Shown: piece by piece, positions 39,918 to 47,389 of the stretch
Position numbering within the stretch: position 1 is the first letter of the stretch
How the letters are laid out: the number at the start of each line of letters is the position of its first letter
Virus record (IMG/VR): IMGVR_UViG_3300028831_000449
Location: 1-57,519 of that record
DNA length: 57,519 nucleotides
Direction: 5' to 3' (one strand)
Source: a virus
Made by a program: the position numbers and the translations under genes
The notes under the pieces: model-generated
Told to the model about the DNA's origin: nothing
Database searches by the model: none
The model's input: the letters and a program-made list of their open reading frames with translations, nothing else

Positions 39918-40306
39918 TAGATGGAAACTCGAATGCCTGCTTTCTTGAGCTGGCGATAGACCCAATCGGTCAGCGTGTCGTTGAGGTAAGCCGCCGCCTC
40001 TTGATTCTCTGGGTCAAACTTGTAATTGACGCGATTGAGGATGTGATGCGTTTGATGAAAACATTCGTGCGCGACATCTGCGTGACTCGGTCTGCAATCG
40101 AAAAACAAACCGAACACTCCCCATTCATACTCATACGCGCTTCTAGCCTTAAACGTCGGCTTCTCTCTCGGCGGCTTATTGTCGAGACCTAAGGGAACGA
40201 CAAGATCGGCATAGGCTTGCGGTGCGTCATGTGCGACCACGAGCCAAATCGTTCCGCCATAAACCGGCACACTTCGACTAACCTTGAGAATAACATTTTT
40301 CTTCAT
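39917..40306 (-). CDS. minimal HExxH metallopeptidase-like protein A
   Basis: The 129-residue protein has ADVAHECFHQTHHIL near 75 (HECFH, a zinc-binding HExxH) and NQEAAAYLNDTLTDWVY about 25 residues later, whose Glu is well placed as third ligand. It begins with a beta hairpin (VPVYGGTIWLVVA). It is a paralogue of the next gene, and the two overlap by ATGA. Known phages carry similar small proteins of unknown use. Peptidase activity is possible but not shown. Confidence 0.65.
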   Translation of the reverse strand: MKKNVILKVSRSVPVYGGTIWLVVAHDAPQAYADLVVPLGLDNKPPREKPTFKARSAYEYEWGVFGLFFDCRPSHADVAHECFHQTHHILNRVNYKFDPENQEAAAYLNDTLTDWVYRQLKKAGIRVSI

Positions 40307-40656
40307 CGCAGTCGCACCCCTCCACGCCGCAGTTTCTTATGAACCCACTCCGTCAGATAGCCAGTCAGATAAGCGCTGGCTTCCGAGCCCGTCGGGTTGC
40401 CGATGTAGCGCATGATCTGATCGGCGAGATGTTTAATCTCGTGTCCGATGTCTTCCGTGTTCAAATCGCGCGGGAAAAACAGTCCGAAATCGCCTTTATC
40501 GTTCCACGCGCAAAGCGAACGAAATTCACCCGCATCTTTCGCATCCGAAAAGCGGCGACTGCGCTGATACACCGTCACCGGATTGGTCGCTACGACCAGC
40601 CACACATCGACGTTGTAGATCGGCACTGTTAGTTTGGATTTGAGGATGATGTTCAT
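40303..40656 (-). CDS. minimal HExxH metallopeptidase-like protein B
   Basis: The 117-residue protein has EDIGHEIKHLADQIM (HEIKH, HExxH) near 70 and GSEASAYLTGYLTEWVH about 25 residues later. It shares with protein A the order VPIYNVDVWLVVA, FGLFF, HExxH, E-A-x-AYL and W-V. The two diverge strongly outside these points, so the motif is under selection in both. Its start lies 9 bases after the reductase stop. Confidence 0.65.
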   Translation of the reverse strand: MNIILKSKLTVPIYNVDVWLVVATNPVTVYQRSRRFSDAKDAGEFRSLCAWNDKGDFGLFFPRDLNTEDIGHEIKHLADQIMRYIGNPTGSEASAYLTGYLTEWVHKKLRRGGVRLR

Positions 40657-40665
40657 TTAGGTAGC

Positions 40666-43269
40666 CTAACCGCCACACGAACCGCTCTTCGTAATCTCAC
40701 AAACATCTGTGCCTTCCACGAATACTTCGCCGACATGCTTCACCGCCGTTTGGTGCCGGACAGGGGTAAGCGGTTGTCCTCCACGCGCGCCGTCGGGGTA
40801 ACAAGTGATTCCGCGCAGTTTGGGCAAGTGTTTTATCAACATCTTGCCAAACGGTCGCACCCCTTGCTCATTGTTGTGCTCGCTTCCCCAGGCCGGCAGA
40901 TTGATAGTGGAACTGATCGCGTGATCTACCCAGCCTTGAAGCCACACTTGGAACGCAACACGCCGCTCGACGTTCTCGGCCAAACTGTAGGCGTCTTCAA
41001 TTGTCTCAGGATCAACGCCATTATCAATCAAGCGTTGTGCCGTAGGATCGACAACATATTGGTAGTGCGTGACATTGCCTTTGAGGTACCGACGCTTGTA
41101 AGCTACACAGAAGATAGGTTCGGTGCCGGTAGTCGTCTCAGCGACAATGCCGATAGTGCCGGTAGGAGCGATAGCACGCGTCTTTTTCGGGCGACTGATC
41201 TCCCATTCATCAGCCTGTTTGCGCGCGATGTCGGTCGAGGTCGCATAGATGTCGAGATACTTCGCCAGATCGTCATCTGCGCCGTAACGCTTGCCTTTAA
41301 GTAACAACCACTCGTGCAGACCCATTAACCCGAGCCCAAGCCGGCGGTTCTTTGTGCGAATCGAATCGACCTTGGGATAAGGTACGTCGCTATAGACCGT
41401 GCCGGCGAGCAAGAACTTGGTAGCAAGATCGACAATCCTCTCCATCTCTTCCAACGACTCGATCCGCGCCATGTTAATTGAGCCGAGGTTGCAAATGTCG
41501 GAATCGTCGCGCGATGTAAGCTCAGTGCATTGTCCAGTAACAATTCCATTAAAGCAGCCAAGATGCCGCTTGGGTTCGTTAAAGCAGTAAACGTCTTCAG
41601 CGACACCCGCGTTTTCGATAGATACAACTCGCACAAACTGTGTTGCGTCGCGCTGCGGCGTGTAACCTGTAAAATCTAAACGTGAGCAACGCATGCCAAG
41701 TTCGGTAAGTTGCTGCATCTGAACCGCGCCAATCAACAATCGCCATGATCGATTGCAGAAATAATCCTTTTTCCCGCCCCGCCCGTCAGGCATCGGGCGA
41801 TAGCCTGCAACGTTACCGTCTGTAATCTTGGACTGCACACCGAGGGTGGATAAAAGTTTCTGCACGTCTTGCAAAAACAAAAAGTTAATCGAGCCAATTT
41901 GTGCGCCACCCTCCTTCAATTCCGTCCCGTCTCCATCAAGAAGCCCTGCCAACCATTCAAGCCGCGATGAGACATCCCACTCAAATGGCACAAACGACTT
42001 CGGCGCGGTCTTGAACGCCAATCCCACATTAACCTTCACAGTCGTTCCTACCCCATATGGCTTACTGACGGAACGAGAAGAAAGTCTGTCAACGCACGGA
42101 AATTTTGGTTCGTAAACGTCAACGTGCGAATGCCCATCCATACCATCAGCAGACACAAATCCTTGAGTGTAGGCATGTAGGTTACTGACACCTCCGGCCA
42201 AAATAGGAAACTCGTGTTTGGCTAGCGTGTCACCACACTTCAAATCGCGCGCCGATGCACGCTCCGTGCGTCCCGTGTAGCCAATCGCTAACTCCCATTC
42301 GTGATAGTGTGTGCATACCAACGACCTGCCATCAGATAATGTGACACGCAACATTGGCTCTTCGTGTCCAGTGATTTTCGGTGTCACGATTGACCATTCG
42401 AAACCATTCCAAACATCAACATCTCGTCCAACGACTGAGTCTATTCGTTGGTAACCTTCGCGTGTTAGAATTTCCGTGTCACCAGTGACACAGGCGTTGC
42501 GCAGGGTCTCACCCGCGTTCACGCCGACATCAACACTGAAGCCTGGCTCGGCAGTTTTAAGCATCTGCCGCACAACCGCCCAGTAGACCGTCTGGGCTAA
42601 CGCGTGATCGCGGTTCTTTTCATTGTGAAATGCTTTGAAAAAATCGTCGTCGAGCAGCACCGAGATATTGGTGCCGTCCATTGTCGCGGGAAAATTAAAG
42701 TCCTTCTCTTTAAGCGCGCGCACCTCTGGCGACCAGTTCTTCATCTGCACGAACTCGACGCAATCGGGGTGGTTCCAACGCAGTCCGGCCCATATCGCCG
42801 AGCGCCTGCTTCCTCCCTGCATAATGCCGCGGCCAGCTTCGTTCACCATTTGCATCACCGCAGTCGGCCCGGTCGCTTGTCCGCCGGTCTTACGAATTGT
42901 TTTACCCTTGGCGCGAATCTCGGAATAATCGACACCGATCCCCGCGCCAGTCATAAGCGACATAGTGATCTTGTGCATCAAGTCTGCCCAACCCTCGCGA
43001 CTGTCTTCGGCGCGGAGCATGAGACAGTTCTGCACTTGATGGAAAGGTCGCCCGGTAGCGTAAAGGTATCTGCCACCTGGCATAAATTTGCGTTGCGCTA
43101 TTGCCTGTTCAACCTCACGCACAAGCGCCTTTGGCGCGTGAACGGCGTGCATGACATGGTGCGCAACACGATGCGCGACCTGTTCCCATGTCTCCTTTTC
43201 GCCGTCAATCTCATGGGCATACTTCTGCTCCATGATGGCTTTGGCGAATGGGCTAAATTTGTCGGTCAT
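40666..43269 (-). CDS. ribonucleotide reductase (cobalamin-type) with intein
   Basis: The 867-residue precursor contains a reductase of about 546 residues interrupted by an intein at 260-580. Extein features are FMPGGRYLYATGRP (about 63), HQVQNCLMLRAEDSREGW (redox Cys), MTGAGIGVDYS, GRGIMQGGSRRSAIW, then NA joined to CTELTSRDDSD-CNLGS (active site Asn, Cys, Glu), APTGTIGIVAETTTG and a C-terminal CEITKSGSCGG with the redox Cys pair. This pattern fits adenosylcobalamin-dependent class II enzymes. It makes deoxynucleotides for phage replication. The start overlaps the zinc-ribbon frame by ATGA. Palindrome-like copies inside are probably coding coincidences. Confidence 0.88.
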   Translation of the reverse strand: MTDKFSPFAKAIMEQKYAHEIDGEKETWEQVAHRVAHHVMHAVHAPKALVREVEQAIAQRKFMPGGRYLYATGRPFHQVQNCLMLRAEDSREGWADLMHKITMSLMTGAGIGVDYSEIRAKGKTIRKTGGQATGPTAVMQMVNEAGRGIMQGGSRRSAIWAGLRWNHPDCVEFVQMKNWSPEVRALKEKDFNFPATMDGTNISVLLDDDFFKAFHNEKNRDHALAQTVYWAVVRQMLKTAEPGFSVDVGVNAGETLRNACVTGDTEILTREGYQRIDSVVGRDVDVWNGFEWSIVTPKITGHEEPMLRVTLSDGRSLVCTHYHEWELAIGYTGRTERASARDLKCGDTLAKHEFPILAGGVSNLHAYTQGFVSADGMDGHSHVDVYEPKFPCVDRLSSRSVSKPYGVGTTVKVNVGLAFKTAPKSFVPFEWDVSSRLEWLAGLLDGDGTELKEGGAQIGSINFLFLQDVQKLLSTLGVQSKITDGNVAGYRPMPDGRGGKKDYFCNRSWRLLIGAVQMQQLTELGMRCSRLDFTGYTPQRDATQFVRVVSIENAGVAEDVYCFNEPKRHLGCFNGIVTGQCTELTSRDDSDICNLGSINMARIESLEEMERIVDLATKFLLAGTVYSDVPYPKVDSIRTKNRRLGLGLMGLHEWLLLKGKRYGADDDLAKYLDIYATSTDIARKQADEWEISRPKKTRAIAPTGTIGIVAETTTGTEPIFCVAYKRRYLKGNVTHYQYVVDPTAQRLIDNGVDPETIEDAYSLAENVERRVAFQVWLQGWVDHAISSTINLPAWGSEHNNEQGVRPFGKMLIKHLPKLRGITCYPDGARGGQPLTPVRHQTAVKHVGEVFVEGTDVCEITKSGSCGG
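41530..42492 (-). mobile_element. LAGLIDADG-containing intein in the reductase
   Basis: The 321-residue intein begins CVTGDTEIL, has the block B His in VCTHYHEW, one clear homing-endonuclease block LEWLAGLLDGDGTE near the middle, and ends VYCFNEPKRHLGCFNGIVTGQ followed by Cys+1. The last residue is Gln instead of Asn, and the penultimate residue is Gly instead of His, a variant known in some reductase inteins. The Cys+1 is the catalytic thiyl-radical cysteine, so the enzyme cannot work unless splicing is exact. Confidence 0.88.
43064..43078. repeat. palindrome-like sequence inside the reductase gene
   Basis: AGGT-ATCTGCC-ACCT encodes the conserved GGRYL of the reductase. It fits the consensus well, but since the peptide is conserved in the family it may be coincidence. 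Confidence 0.4.
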
Positions 43270-43442
43270 TGCATCTTTGTCTGCGGCGCGTCAACGATGA
43301 TTCCAATCTTGTTCGTTCCTATTTTCTTACCGCATTAACAGCGTTGATTTGGCTTTGGGAGACCACCATCGAAAATGTGCCACTGCGCATTGCATTTCGG
43401 CGTGCCTGTCTTCGGCGTTTCAGCTTTCAGTTGCGCGCTCAC
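43266..43442 (-). pseudogene. zinc-ribbon gene interrupted by one in-frame TAA
   Basis: The frame starts at GTG 43442 with a GTGA overlap to the MazG-like stop and ends at TGA 43268-43266 with an ATGA overlap to the reductase start. Between them is a single TAA at 43337-43335. Read through, it would be 58 residues: CNAQWHIFDGGLPKPNQRC, stop, CGKKIGTNKIG. The Cys-x-Cys that would close the zinc site straddles the stop. The perfect coupling at both ends says this was one gene. It is either a nonsense mutant, a sequencing error, or a recoded stop. Confidence 0.65.
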
Positions 43443-43756
43443 CTCTCATCCCCCGACCCGGTGAGCTTCCCTCGCCCTTGCCGCGAGCGGAGCTTGTCGA
43501 TGTTGCGCTGCGCGATCTCACTCAAGTCCATTTGTAGCATCGTGGAAAGGCCGGCGAGGTACCACAGGCAGTCGCCTAACTCAGCGGCAATCTCGTCATG
43601 CAATGACTGTGAGCGTTCGTCGCCGCGGAAGTACTTCTTGAGTTTGCCTGCAACTTCGCCCGACTCGTTAGCCACCCCTAGCACCATGTACGTTATGGAT
43701 TTAGCTTTCGGCAACGCGAACTCAAATGCGGTTTTTTGGTATTCGTTAAATGTCAT
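43439..43756 (-). CDS. MazG-like NTP pyrophosphohydrolase
   Basis: The 105-residue protein matches the MazG-like all-alpha NTP pyrophosphatase pattern: YMVLGVANESGEVAGKLKKYFRGDE (metal-binding ESGE), then EIAAELGDCLWYLAGLSTML (ELGD), and IAQRNIDKLRSRQGRGKL with final GDER. It would hydrolyse nucleoside triphosphates, for instance clearing host alarmones or non-canonical dNTPs. It lies beside the reductase, consistent with nucleotide-pool control. Confidence 0.85.
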   Translation of the reverse strand: MTFNEYQKTAFEFALPKAKSITYMVLGVANESGEVAGKLKKYFRGDERSQSLHDEIAAELGDCLWYLAGLSTMLQMDLSEIAQRNIDKLRSRQGRGKLTGSGDER

Positions 43757-44049
43757 AGGTAACGTTCGCTATCTGTCACACCTTCCTCAAGCGGAGCTGC
43801 CCCTTCGCCGATCCACTTCACCAACACTTTTGTTGCCGGCGGAAACGTTTTGCCAAACTCGTGCGCGTGGTTGGCAAACTTGAACGCCCCAATCAACACC
43901 TCCAACGCACCGTAGGTACGCAGAAACAACCCGTAACGGAAGTAAGCCTTGCCGTGCGGATCGTTGCGCACACCATCGTTCCCCTTGTTCTTAAAATCGT
44001 CGGGGTGGTCACCGGTGTAGCCGATTGCGCCATAGTCGTCCTTTCTCAT
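43753..44049 (-). CDS. hypothetical protein of the nucleotide operon
   Basis: From ATG 44049 (ATGA overlap) this 98-residue protein has an acidic, His-containing start (DDYGAIGYTGDHPDDFKNKG), a strand AYFRYGLFLRTYGALEVLIG and a KVLVKWIGEG strand. Not recognised. It also overlaps the MazG-like gene by ATGA. Confidence 0.6.
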   Translation of the reverse strand: MRKDDYGAIGYTGDHPDDFKNKGNDGVRNDPHGKAYFRYGLFLRTYGALEVLIGAFKFANHAHEFGKTFPPATKVLVKWIGEGAAPLEEGVTDSERYL

Positions 44050-44402
44050 GCCGCCTTTTCCAATTTCACCGAGCCCGACTTCCACGCCGCGACGCGCGTC
44101 CCTACCGGCACTTTGCTAAGCGCGTCGAAATCGCTTTTACTTATCGAGCGCAGCGACCGATCTTCAAACACAATGTAGTGCTGTCCTTCGCCGCCGGTGC
44201 GCTTCGGCGGGCCGATAAGCAGCGAACCGCGCGGGTGAGAGAACTGCCGGGTGAAACCGACTAGCTTTGGCTTAACATCGGAAATAATCGGGCTTTTCTC
44301 GAAGACGGGCATGCGCCGCCAACCGTAAAAGGGCCGCCACTTGGGTTTTACCTTTTGCTCCGCGCGCCACTGCTCGCGTTGTTCTGGGGTGAATTGCGGC
44401 AT
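44046..44402 (-). CDS. hypothetical protein with basic Trp-rich start
   Basis: From ATG 44402 the product is 118 residues: QFTPEQREQWRAEQKVKPKW, RPFYGWRRMPVFEKS, then a beta part with LLIGPPKRTGG and a closing VGTRVAAWKSGSVKL. This might be a small nucleic-acid-binding protein, but no family is known to me. A longer frame to 44546 would overlap a well-supported membrane gene. Confidence 0.55.
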   Translation of the reverse strand: MPQFTPEQREQWRAEQKVKPKWRPFYGWRRMPVFEKSPIISDVKPKLVGFTRQFSHPRGSLLIGPPKRTGGEGQHYIVFEDRSLRSISKSDFDALSKVPVGTRVAAWKSGSVKLEKAA

Positions 44403-44406
44403 TCGG

Positions 44407-44580
44407 CTAATCCCAGTGAGTAACGAACACCACAATGAAACCAAGTAAGGACACAAGTGTGCCGACCACAGGCAGAAGCCACAGCACAGCGTTATCGCCA
44501 TACCCAAACGTGACGGCCAGCCACCACACATTCGCCAACGCCGCACCCCAGAGAAAAGCTGTTATGTAACGCGCGAGCAT
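44407..44580 (-). CDS. 57-residue two-span membrane protein
   Basis: The frame (MLARYITAFLWGAALANVWW, then VLWLLPVVGTLVSLLGFIVV) has two hydrophobic segments joined by a GYGDN turn. It shares one base with the stop of the gene before (TAATG), and the next gene starts 4 bases after its stop. Both junctions match the operon style. Possibly a superinfection or membrane-remodelling protein. Confidence 0.6.
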   Translation of the reverse strand: MLARYITAFLWGAALANVWWLAVTFGYGDNAVLWLLPVVGTLVSLLGFIVVFVTHWD

Positions 44581-44858
44581 TACTTCGCTCCTTTCCCTTT
44601 GCGGGCGCGCTTAGGCTTCGGCGTATCGCCCGAGCCAATGACTGTCGTGCAATCCCAACTCCAATCGCAACCAGGCGACACTGTTAGTGTCCCACAGCAA
44701 CATCTGCCTTTTCTTAACTCGTGCTTCTCAGGCTGCGCACTGATGTGGGCGCGGTGAATGTCGAGGTGATCGTAAAGTTCGTCGAACCGTTTGAACAGCT
44801 CAACATTCTGCTTCTCCAACTCAGCAAGCTGCGCTGCCTGTTTCGGGAACAACATCAC
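44580..44858 (-). CDS. coiled-coil protein with Cys cluster
   Basis: The 92-residue protein has an N-terminal coiled coil (QAAQLAELEKQNVELFKRFD), a Cys/His cluster (HELRKGRCCCGTLTVSPGCD, then CTTV) and a Lys-rich tail (KPKRARKGKGAK). It could bind zinc and nucleic acid. The start is GTG 44858, sharing GTGA with the previous stop and preceded by AGGAGGTG. Confidence 0.6.
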   Translation of the reverse strand: MMLFPKQAAQLAELEKQNVELFKRFDELYDHLDIHRAHISAQPEKHELRKGRCCCGTLTVSPGCDWSWDCTTVIGSGDTPKPKRARKGKGAK

Positions 44859-45676
44859 GCCACCTCCTGTAACCGGCGCTCGACGATAATGCCTTTGAGC
44901 AATACGGCGTAGTTGATGATGTCTTGGATCGCATCTTCGACACTCTCGCTTTTGACTTGGAGCGTGCCTTTGTTTACAAACGTCTGAATGCGCTTGATTT
45001 TGTCGAGCATTCGAACAAGCACGCCCGTCTCGGCTTTGACTCCAATTGTTTCCGCAGAGCGGAAGTTCGCGAACGGATCAACCGAGCCGTCGGTGTAGTC
45101 ATTATTCTTCACTCGGATGATGTCACGAGCGGCGGCGCAGGTTGACTCGTGCAGTTTAAGCACGTCATCAGTAGTCAAATGCGATTTGTTTGACACGCCC
45201 GCTCCTGCGGAAGCGGGTTGGCCTTTTCCCTTCCAAAGCGTCAAAGTCTGAGTAACAGGATGCGTGTGAATCTGCACCTGACCTTCGATACCGTAGGCTT
45301 GCAGCACAGCGCCGAGTATATCGTTCGGCTTGTAGCCTTGGGCGAGCGCGATAAGCGTCTTCTGCGCACGAGTCGCGATCTCAATCGCTTTGGTCTGCTC
45401 CGACTCGTGAAGGGTCAGACCATCGATTGTGTCCAAGTCTTCACGCTTAAAAACGAGTGGCTCGCGCTCCTGTTGCGGCGGGATTCCCGCTAGCTCGGGA
45501 TCGGCTTGGCGACAGGCTTCGGTTGCTTCGACTACGTTGGTCGGTTCGGCGTTCACGACTTCAGGCGTGTTCACGGGTTCGTGGACAGGCGAATCGGTTG
45601 TGGATGTTACCTCCGGCGCGGGCGGCGAACCGTTCGCGTCGAAGGATGGTTGAATTGGGGTTGTTTCGTCGTTCAT
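44855..45676 (-). CDS. Nmad1-like protein with long disordered start
   Basis: From ATG 45676 the product is 273 residues. Residues 1-80 are acidic and Pro/Thr-rich. Residues 170-273 match the DUF1599/Nmad1 pattern (nucleotide-modification-associated domain 1): RVKNNDYTDGSVDPFANFR, TGVLVRMLDKIKRI, then VKSESVEDAIQDIINYAVLLKGI. These helical domains are related to MazG-type folds and are found near base-modification genes in other phages. Here it sits in the nucleotide operon; its activity is unknown. Confidence 0.7.
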   Translation of the reverse strand: MNDETTPIQPSFDANGSPPAPEVTSTTDSPVHEPVNTPEVVNAEPTNVVEATEACRQADPELAGIPPQQEREPLVFKREDLDTIDGLTLHESEQTKAIEIATRAQKTLIALAQGYKPNDILGAVLQAYGIEGQVQIHTHPVTQTLTLWKGKGQPASAGAGVSNKSHLTTDDVLKLHESTCAAARDIIRVKNNDYTDGSVDPFANFRSAETIGVKAETGVLVRMLDKIKRIQTFVNKGTLQVKSESVEDAIQDIINYAVLLKGIIVERRLQEVA

Positions 45677-45677
45677 T

Positions 45678-45869
45678 TCAGATAAGTCGTGTAGTTTTAA
45701 CAGGTTTCGGCTTGGCTTCGTCGAAATAGGTTGTCTTGATATTCTTGACACCGACATCGTGAAGCAGGTCAGACGCAATCTGCCATTGAAGGTTTCCAAT
45801 GGCGACACGAGTGCCGTATTGTTTTTGCGCGGATTCAAAATCACGCACGAGTGCTTTGGTTAGTTTCAT
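45678..45869 (-). CDS. 63-residue hypothetical protein
   Basis: The product (MKLTKALVRDFESAQKQYGT, LQWQIASDLLHDVGV, then KNIKTTYFDEAKPKP) is a small helical protein of unknown use. It ends one base before the start of the Nmad1-like gene. The start is ATG, 22 bases after the previous stop. Confidence 0.55.
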   Translation of the reverse strand: MKLTKALVRDFESAQKQYGTRVAIGNLQWQIASDLLHDVGVKNIKTTYFDEAKPKPVKTTRLI

Positions 45870-45891
45870 AAGTCTGGTGGTCTATTTGTCG

Positions 45892-46164
45892 TCAAACTTC
45901 CCTCCGCTCGATTATTCCTTGAAGCGTTCGACGTGTGCGTTTCGCTATATCAACGTAATCGCGAATGTTATCAGCAAGCGGCACTAACTGCTCTCGCTCG
46001 ACTGATTTGTCTGCGCTTGGTACCTCCGGTACCGGCTGACGAAGGACACTGCCAAACAGCGTCTCGATTTCGGCGGCGAGTTTCTCGTTCTCGCCAAGAA
46101 CGGCAGCAAGTTCATAGGTCTGCTGCGAAACCTGATTCATGGTTTGTGCTACTGGTGTATTCAT
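45892..46164 (-). CDS. helical hypothetical protein
   Basis: From ATG 46164 the product is 90 residues: a coiled coil (QTYELAAVLGENEKLAAEIE), a short Pro-rich linker (RQPVPEVPSADKS), and a second helix (LADNIRDYVDIAKRTRRTL). No domain is known. An upstream frame to 46215 would begin inside palindrome copy 14, so the later ATG is preferred. It could be a small partner of the OB-fold-like protein upstream. Confidence 0.55.
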   Translation of the reverse strand: MNTPVAQTMNQVSQQTYELAAVLGENEKLAAEIETLFGSVLRQPVPEVPSADKSVEREQLVPLADNIRDYVDIAKRTRRTLQGIIERREV

Positions 46165-46202
46165 AAATTTCTTTTTCCACATCTCCCGCCCGCAGGGCGG
46201 CA

Positions 46203-46217
46203 AGGTTACAGACACCT
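46203..46217. promoter_or_regulatory. dispersed palindrome copy 14 in an intergenic gap
   Basis: Minus strand AGGT-GTCTGTA-ACCT. It lies between the OB-fold-like gene and the next start, with CGCCC-GCA-GGGCG, a small GC hairpin, at 46187-46199. The next ATG is 38 bases downstream. Confidence 0.65.
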
Positions 46218-46260
46218 CTCGAAGCCCCGCGGGACGGGATTATGCGGACACTGTTGATTG

Positions 46261-46746
46261 TTAGGCTGCGGGAATGACTTTCACCGCATAGAGCTTCTGC
46301 GGATTCAGCTTGGGATTCTTCGCGTTTGGCTTGGTGCCAGTGAAGGTGATTTCCAACGTGTCGCCCTGGCGCAACGCGCGCCCGAGCCGTTTCGTTTCGG
46401 ATGCGACAGCGCTGAACATCGCGGACGGTTTCGCCGCCCAAAGCGACCGAAGCTCGCCATCCACATTGAGACTAACGACCGCGCTCATTTTCGGATTTCC
46501 GTCCGGCCAGAACGCCAGTGCGCCGGTCTCAAAAACACGGGACTGGACTAACTGCGCCGGCTTAGTGACTACACCCACTACCTTGTCGCCGACGGCGGCG
46601 TCTCTAAAAGAGACTGCGGGAGTGCTTTCCTGTTGGAAAGGGTCGGTGTAATCTTCACCATCGAAGAAAACTGGTTCATTGCTGGGATGAGCGGGTTCGG
46701 GCGTAGCTGCCGATTGCGCCGCTTGGTTAAAACTGATCTTTGCCAT
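46261..46746 (-). CDS. OB-fold-like single-stranded DNA-binding candidate
   Basis: The 161-residue protein has an acidic, flexible N-terminus (to about 45, with FFDGEDYTDPFQQ) and a beta-rich domain: VSFRDAAVGDKVVGVVTKPA, QSRVFETGALAFWPDGNPK, SAVVSLNVDGELRSLWAAKP, and LRQGDTLEITFTGTKPN. This set of strands is common in phage proteins thought to bind single-stranded DNA. Its place directly before the helicase genes supports that. The call is by pattern. Confidence 0.6.
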   Translation of the reverse strand: MAKISFNQAAQSAATPEPAHPSNEPVFFDGEDYTDPFQQESTPAVSFRDAAVGDKVVGVVTKPAQLVQSRVFETGALAFWPDGNPKMSAVVSLNVDGELRSLWAAKPSAMFSAVASETKRLGRALRQGDTLEITFTGTKPNAKNPKLNPQKLYAVKVIPAA

Positions 46747-46803
46747 TTTGTTTATCTGTTCTTGTTCTAGGGGGTTTGTTTTTGTTGTGTTTGTTCGGTT
46801 AAA

Positions 46804-47388
46804 TTAATAAAGTGAAATCTGTAGTTTCTGAGCCACGTTCTTCGCGAAGTTTTCAGCGGTCGCGGCCTGAGTAAGCGCGGACATCATTCCGGCCTGCATA
46901 CTCGACAGCCCGCTTACGAACCACGCAGCCATTGCGTCGTGGACATACTTTGGAAAATCTTCCCGGATCTGAGCGAGCACGCATTCCTTAACTGCCGCAA
47001 TCTGCGGGTCGGTTTCGACCAATCGCTTAGCCTCGGCGCGATAGGTGACAACGGCAGCGCTTGTGATTTCCTCGATCAGTGCGTCGCGCGTGCTTTTGAA
47101 CCTGGAAACGCGATCTCGGAATTCGGAACTGCCCCGAATATCTTCATCAGAACAATTCTTCGCGCCAGCGCGGCCATACCGGCTCGAAAGATATATCTCA
47201 GTGTTTTGTTCGCGGAGGCGGCCGATCACGCTCGCCTCAAACGCCTCGCGCTCGGCCTTGTGCGGCTCGGCGATAAACTTCTCCATCACCACCAGCGCGA
47301 GTTTCTTTTTGTCCTCGGCTGAAAGCTCGGCGAAGACTTCGGCCACGCTACCAGCGAGATTGGCGTCGATGTTTAGTGTTACTTGCAT
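46804..47388 (-). CDS. hypothetical replication-module protein
   Basis: The 194-residue protein is helical with acidic and basic blocks: VAEVFAELSAEDKKKLALVV, VSRFKSTRDALIEEITSAAV, KYVHDAMAAWFVSGL. No motif is known. It starts one base after the helicase stop and ends before a CA/AC-rich leader (46747-46803), which contains no gene. A role with the helicase-nuclease or ssDNA-binding protein is likely by position only. Confidence 0.55.
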   Translation of the reverse strand: MQVTLNIDANLAGSVAEVFAELSAEDKKKLALVVMEKFIAEPHKAEREAFEASVIGRLREQNTEIYLSSRYGRAGAKNCSDEDIRGSSEFRDRVSRFKSTRDALIEEITSAAVVTYRAEAKRLVETDPQIAAVKECVLAQIREDFPKYVHDAMAAWFVSGLSSMQAGMMSALTQAATAENFAKNVAQKLQISLY

Positions 47389-47389
47389 A

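Noticed and set aside
42179-42193. AGGT-TACTGAC-ACCT inside the intein as a regulatory site
   Set aside because: The arms are perfect, but the loop departs from TCTG and it lies in the middle of coding DNA; kept only in the count of perfect arms.
42604-43338. 244-codon plus-strand frame over the reductase
   Set aside because: It is antisense to strongly conserved reductase sequence.
43753-43790. TATCTGTCACACCT as a further palindrome copy
   Set aside because: The left arm is missing, so it is too degenerate to call.
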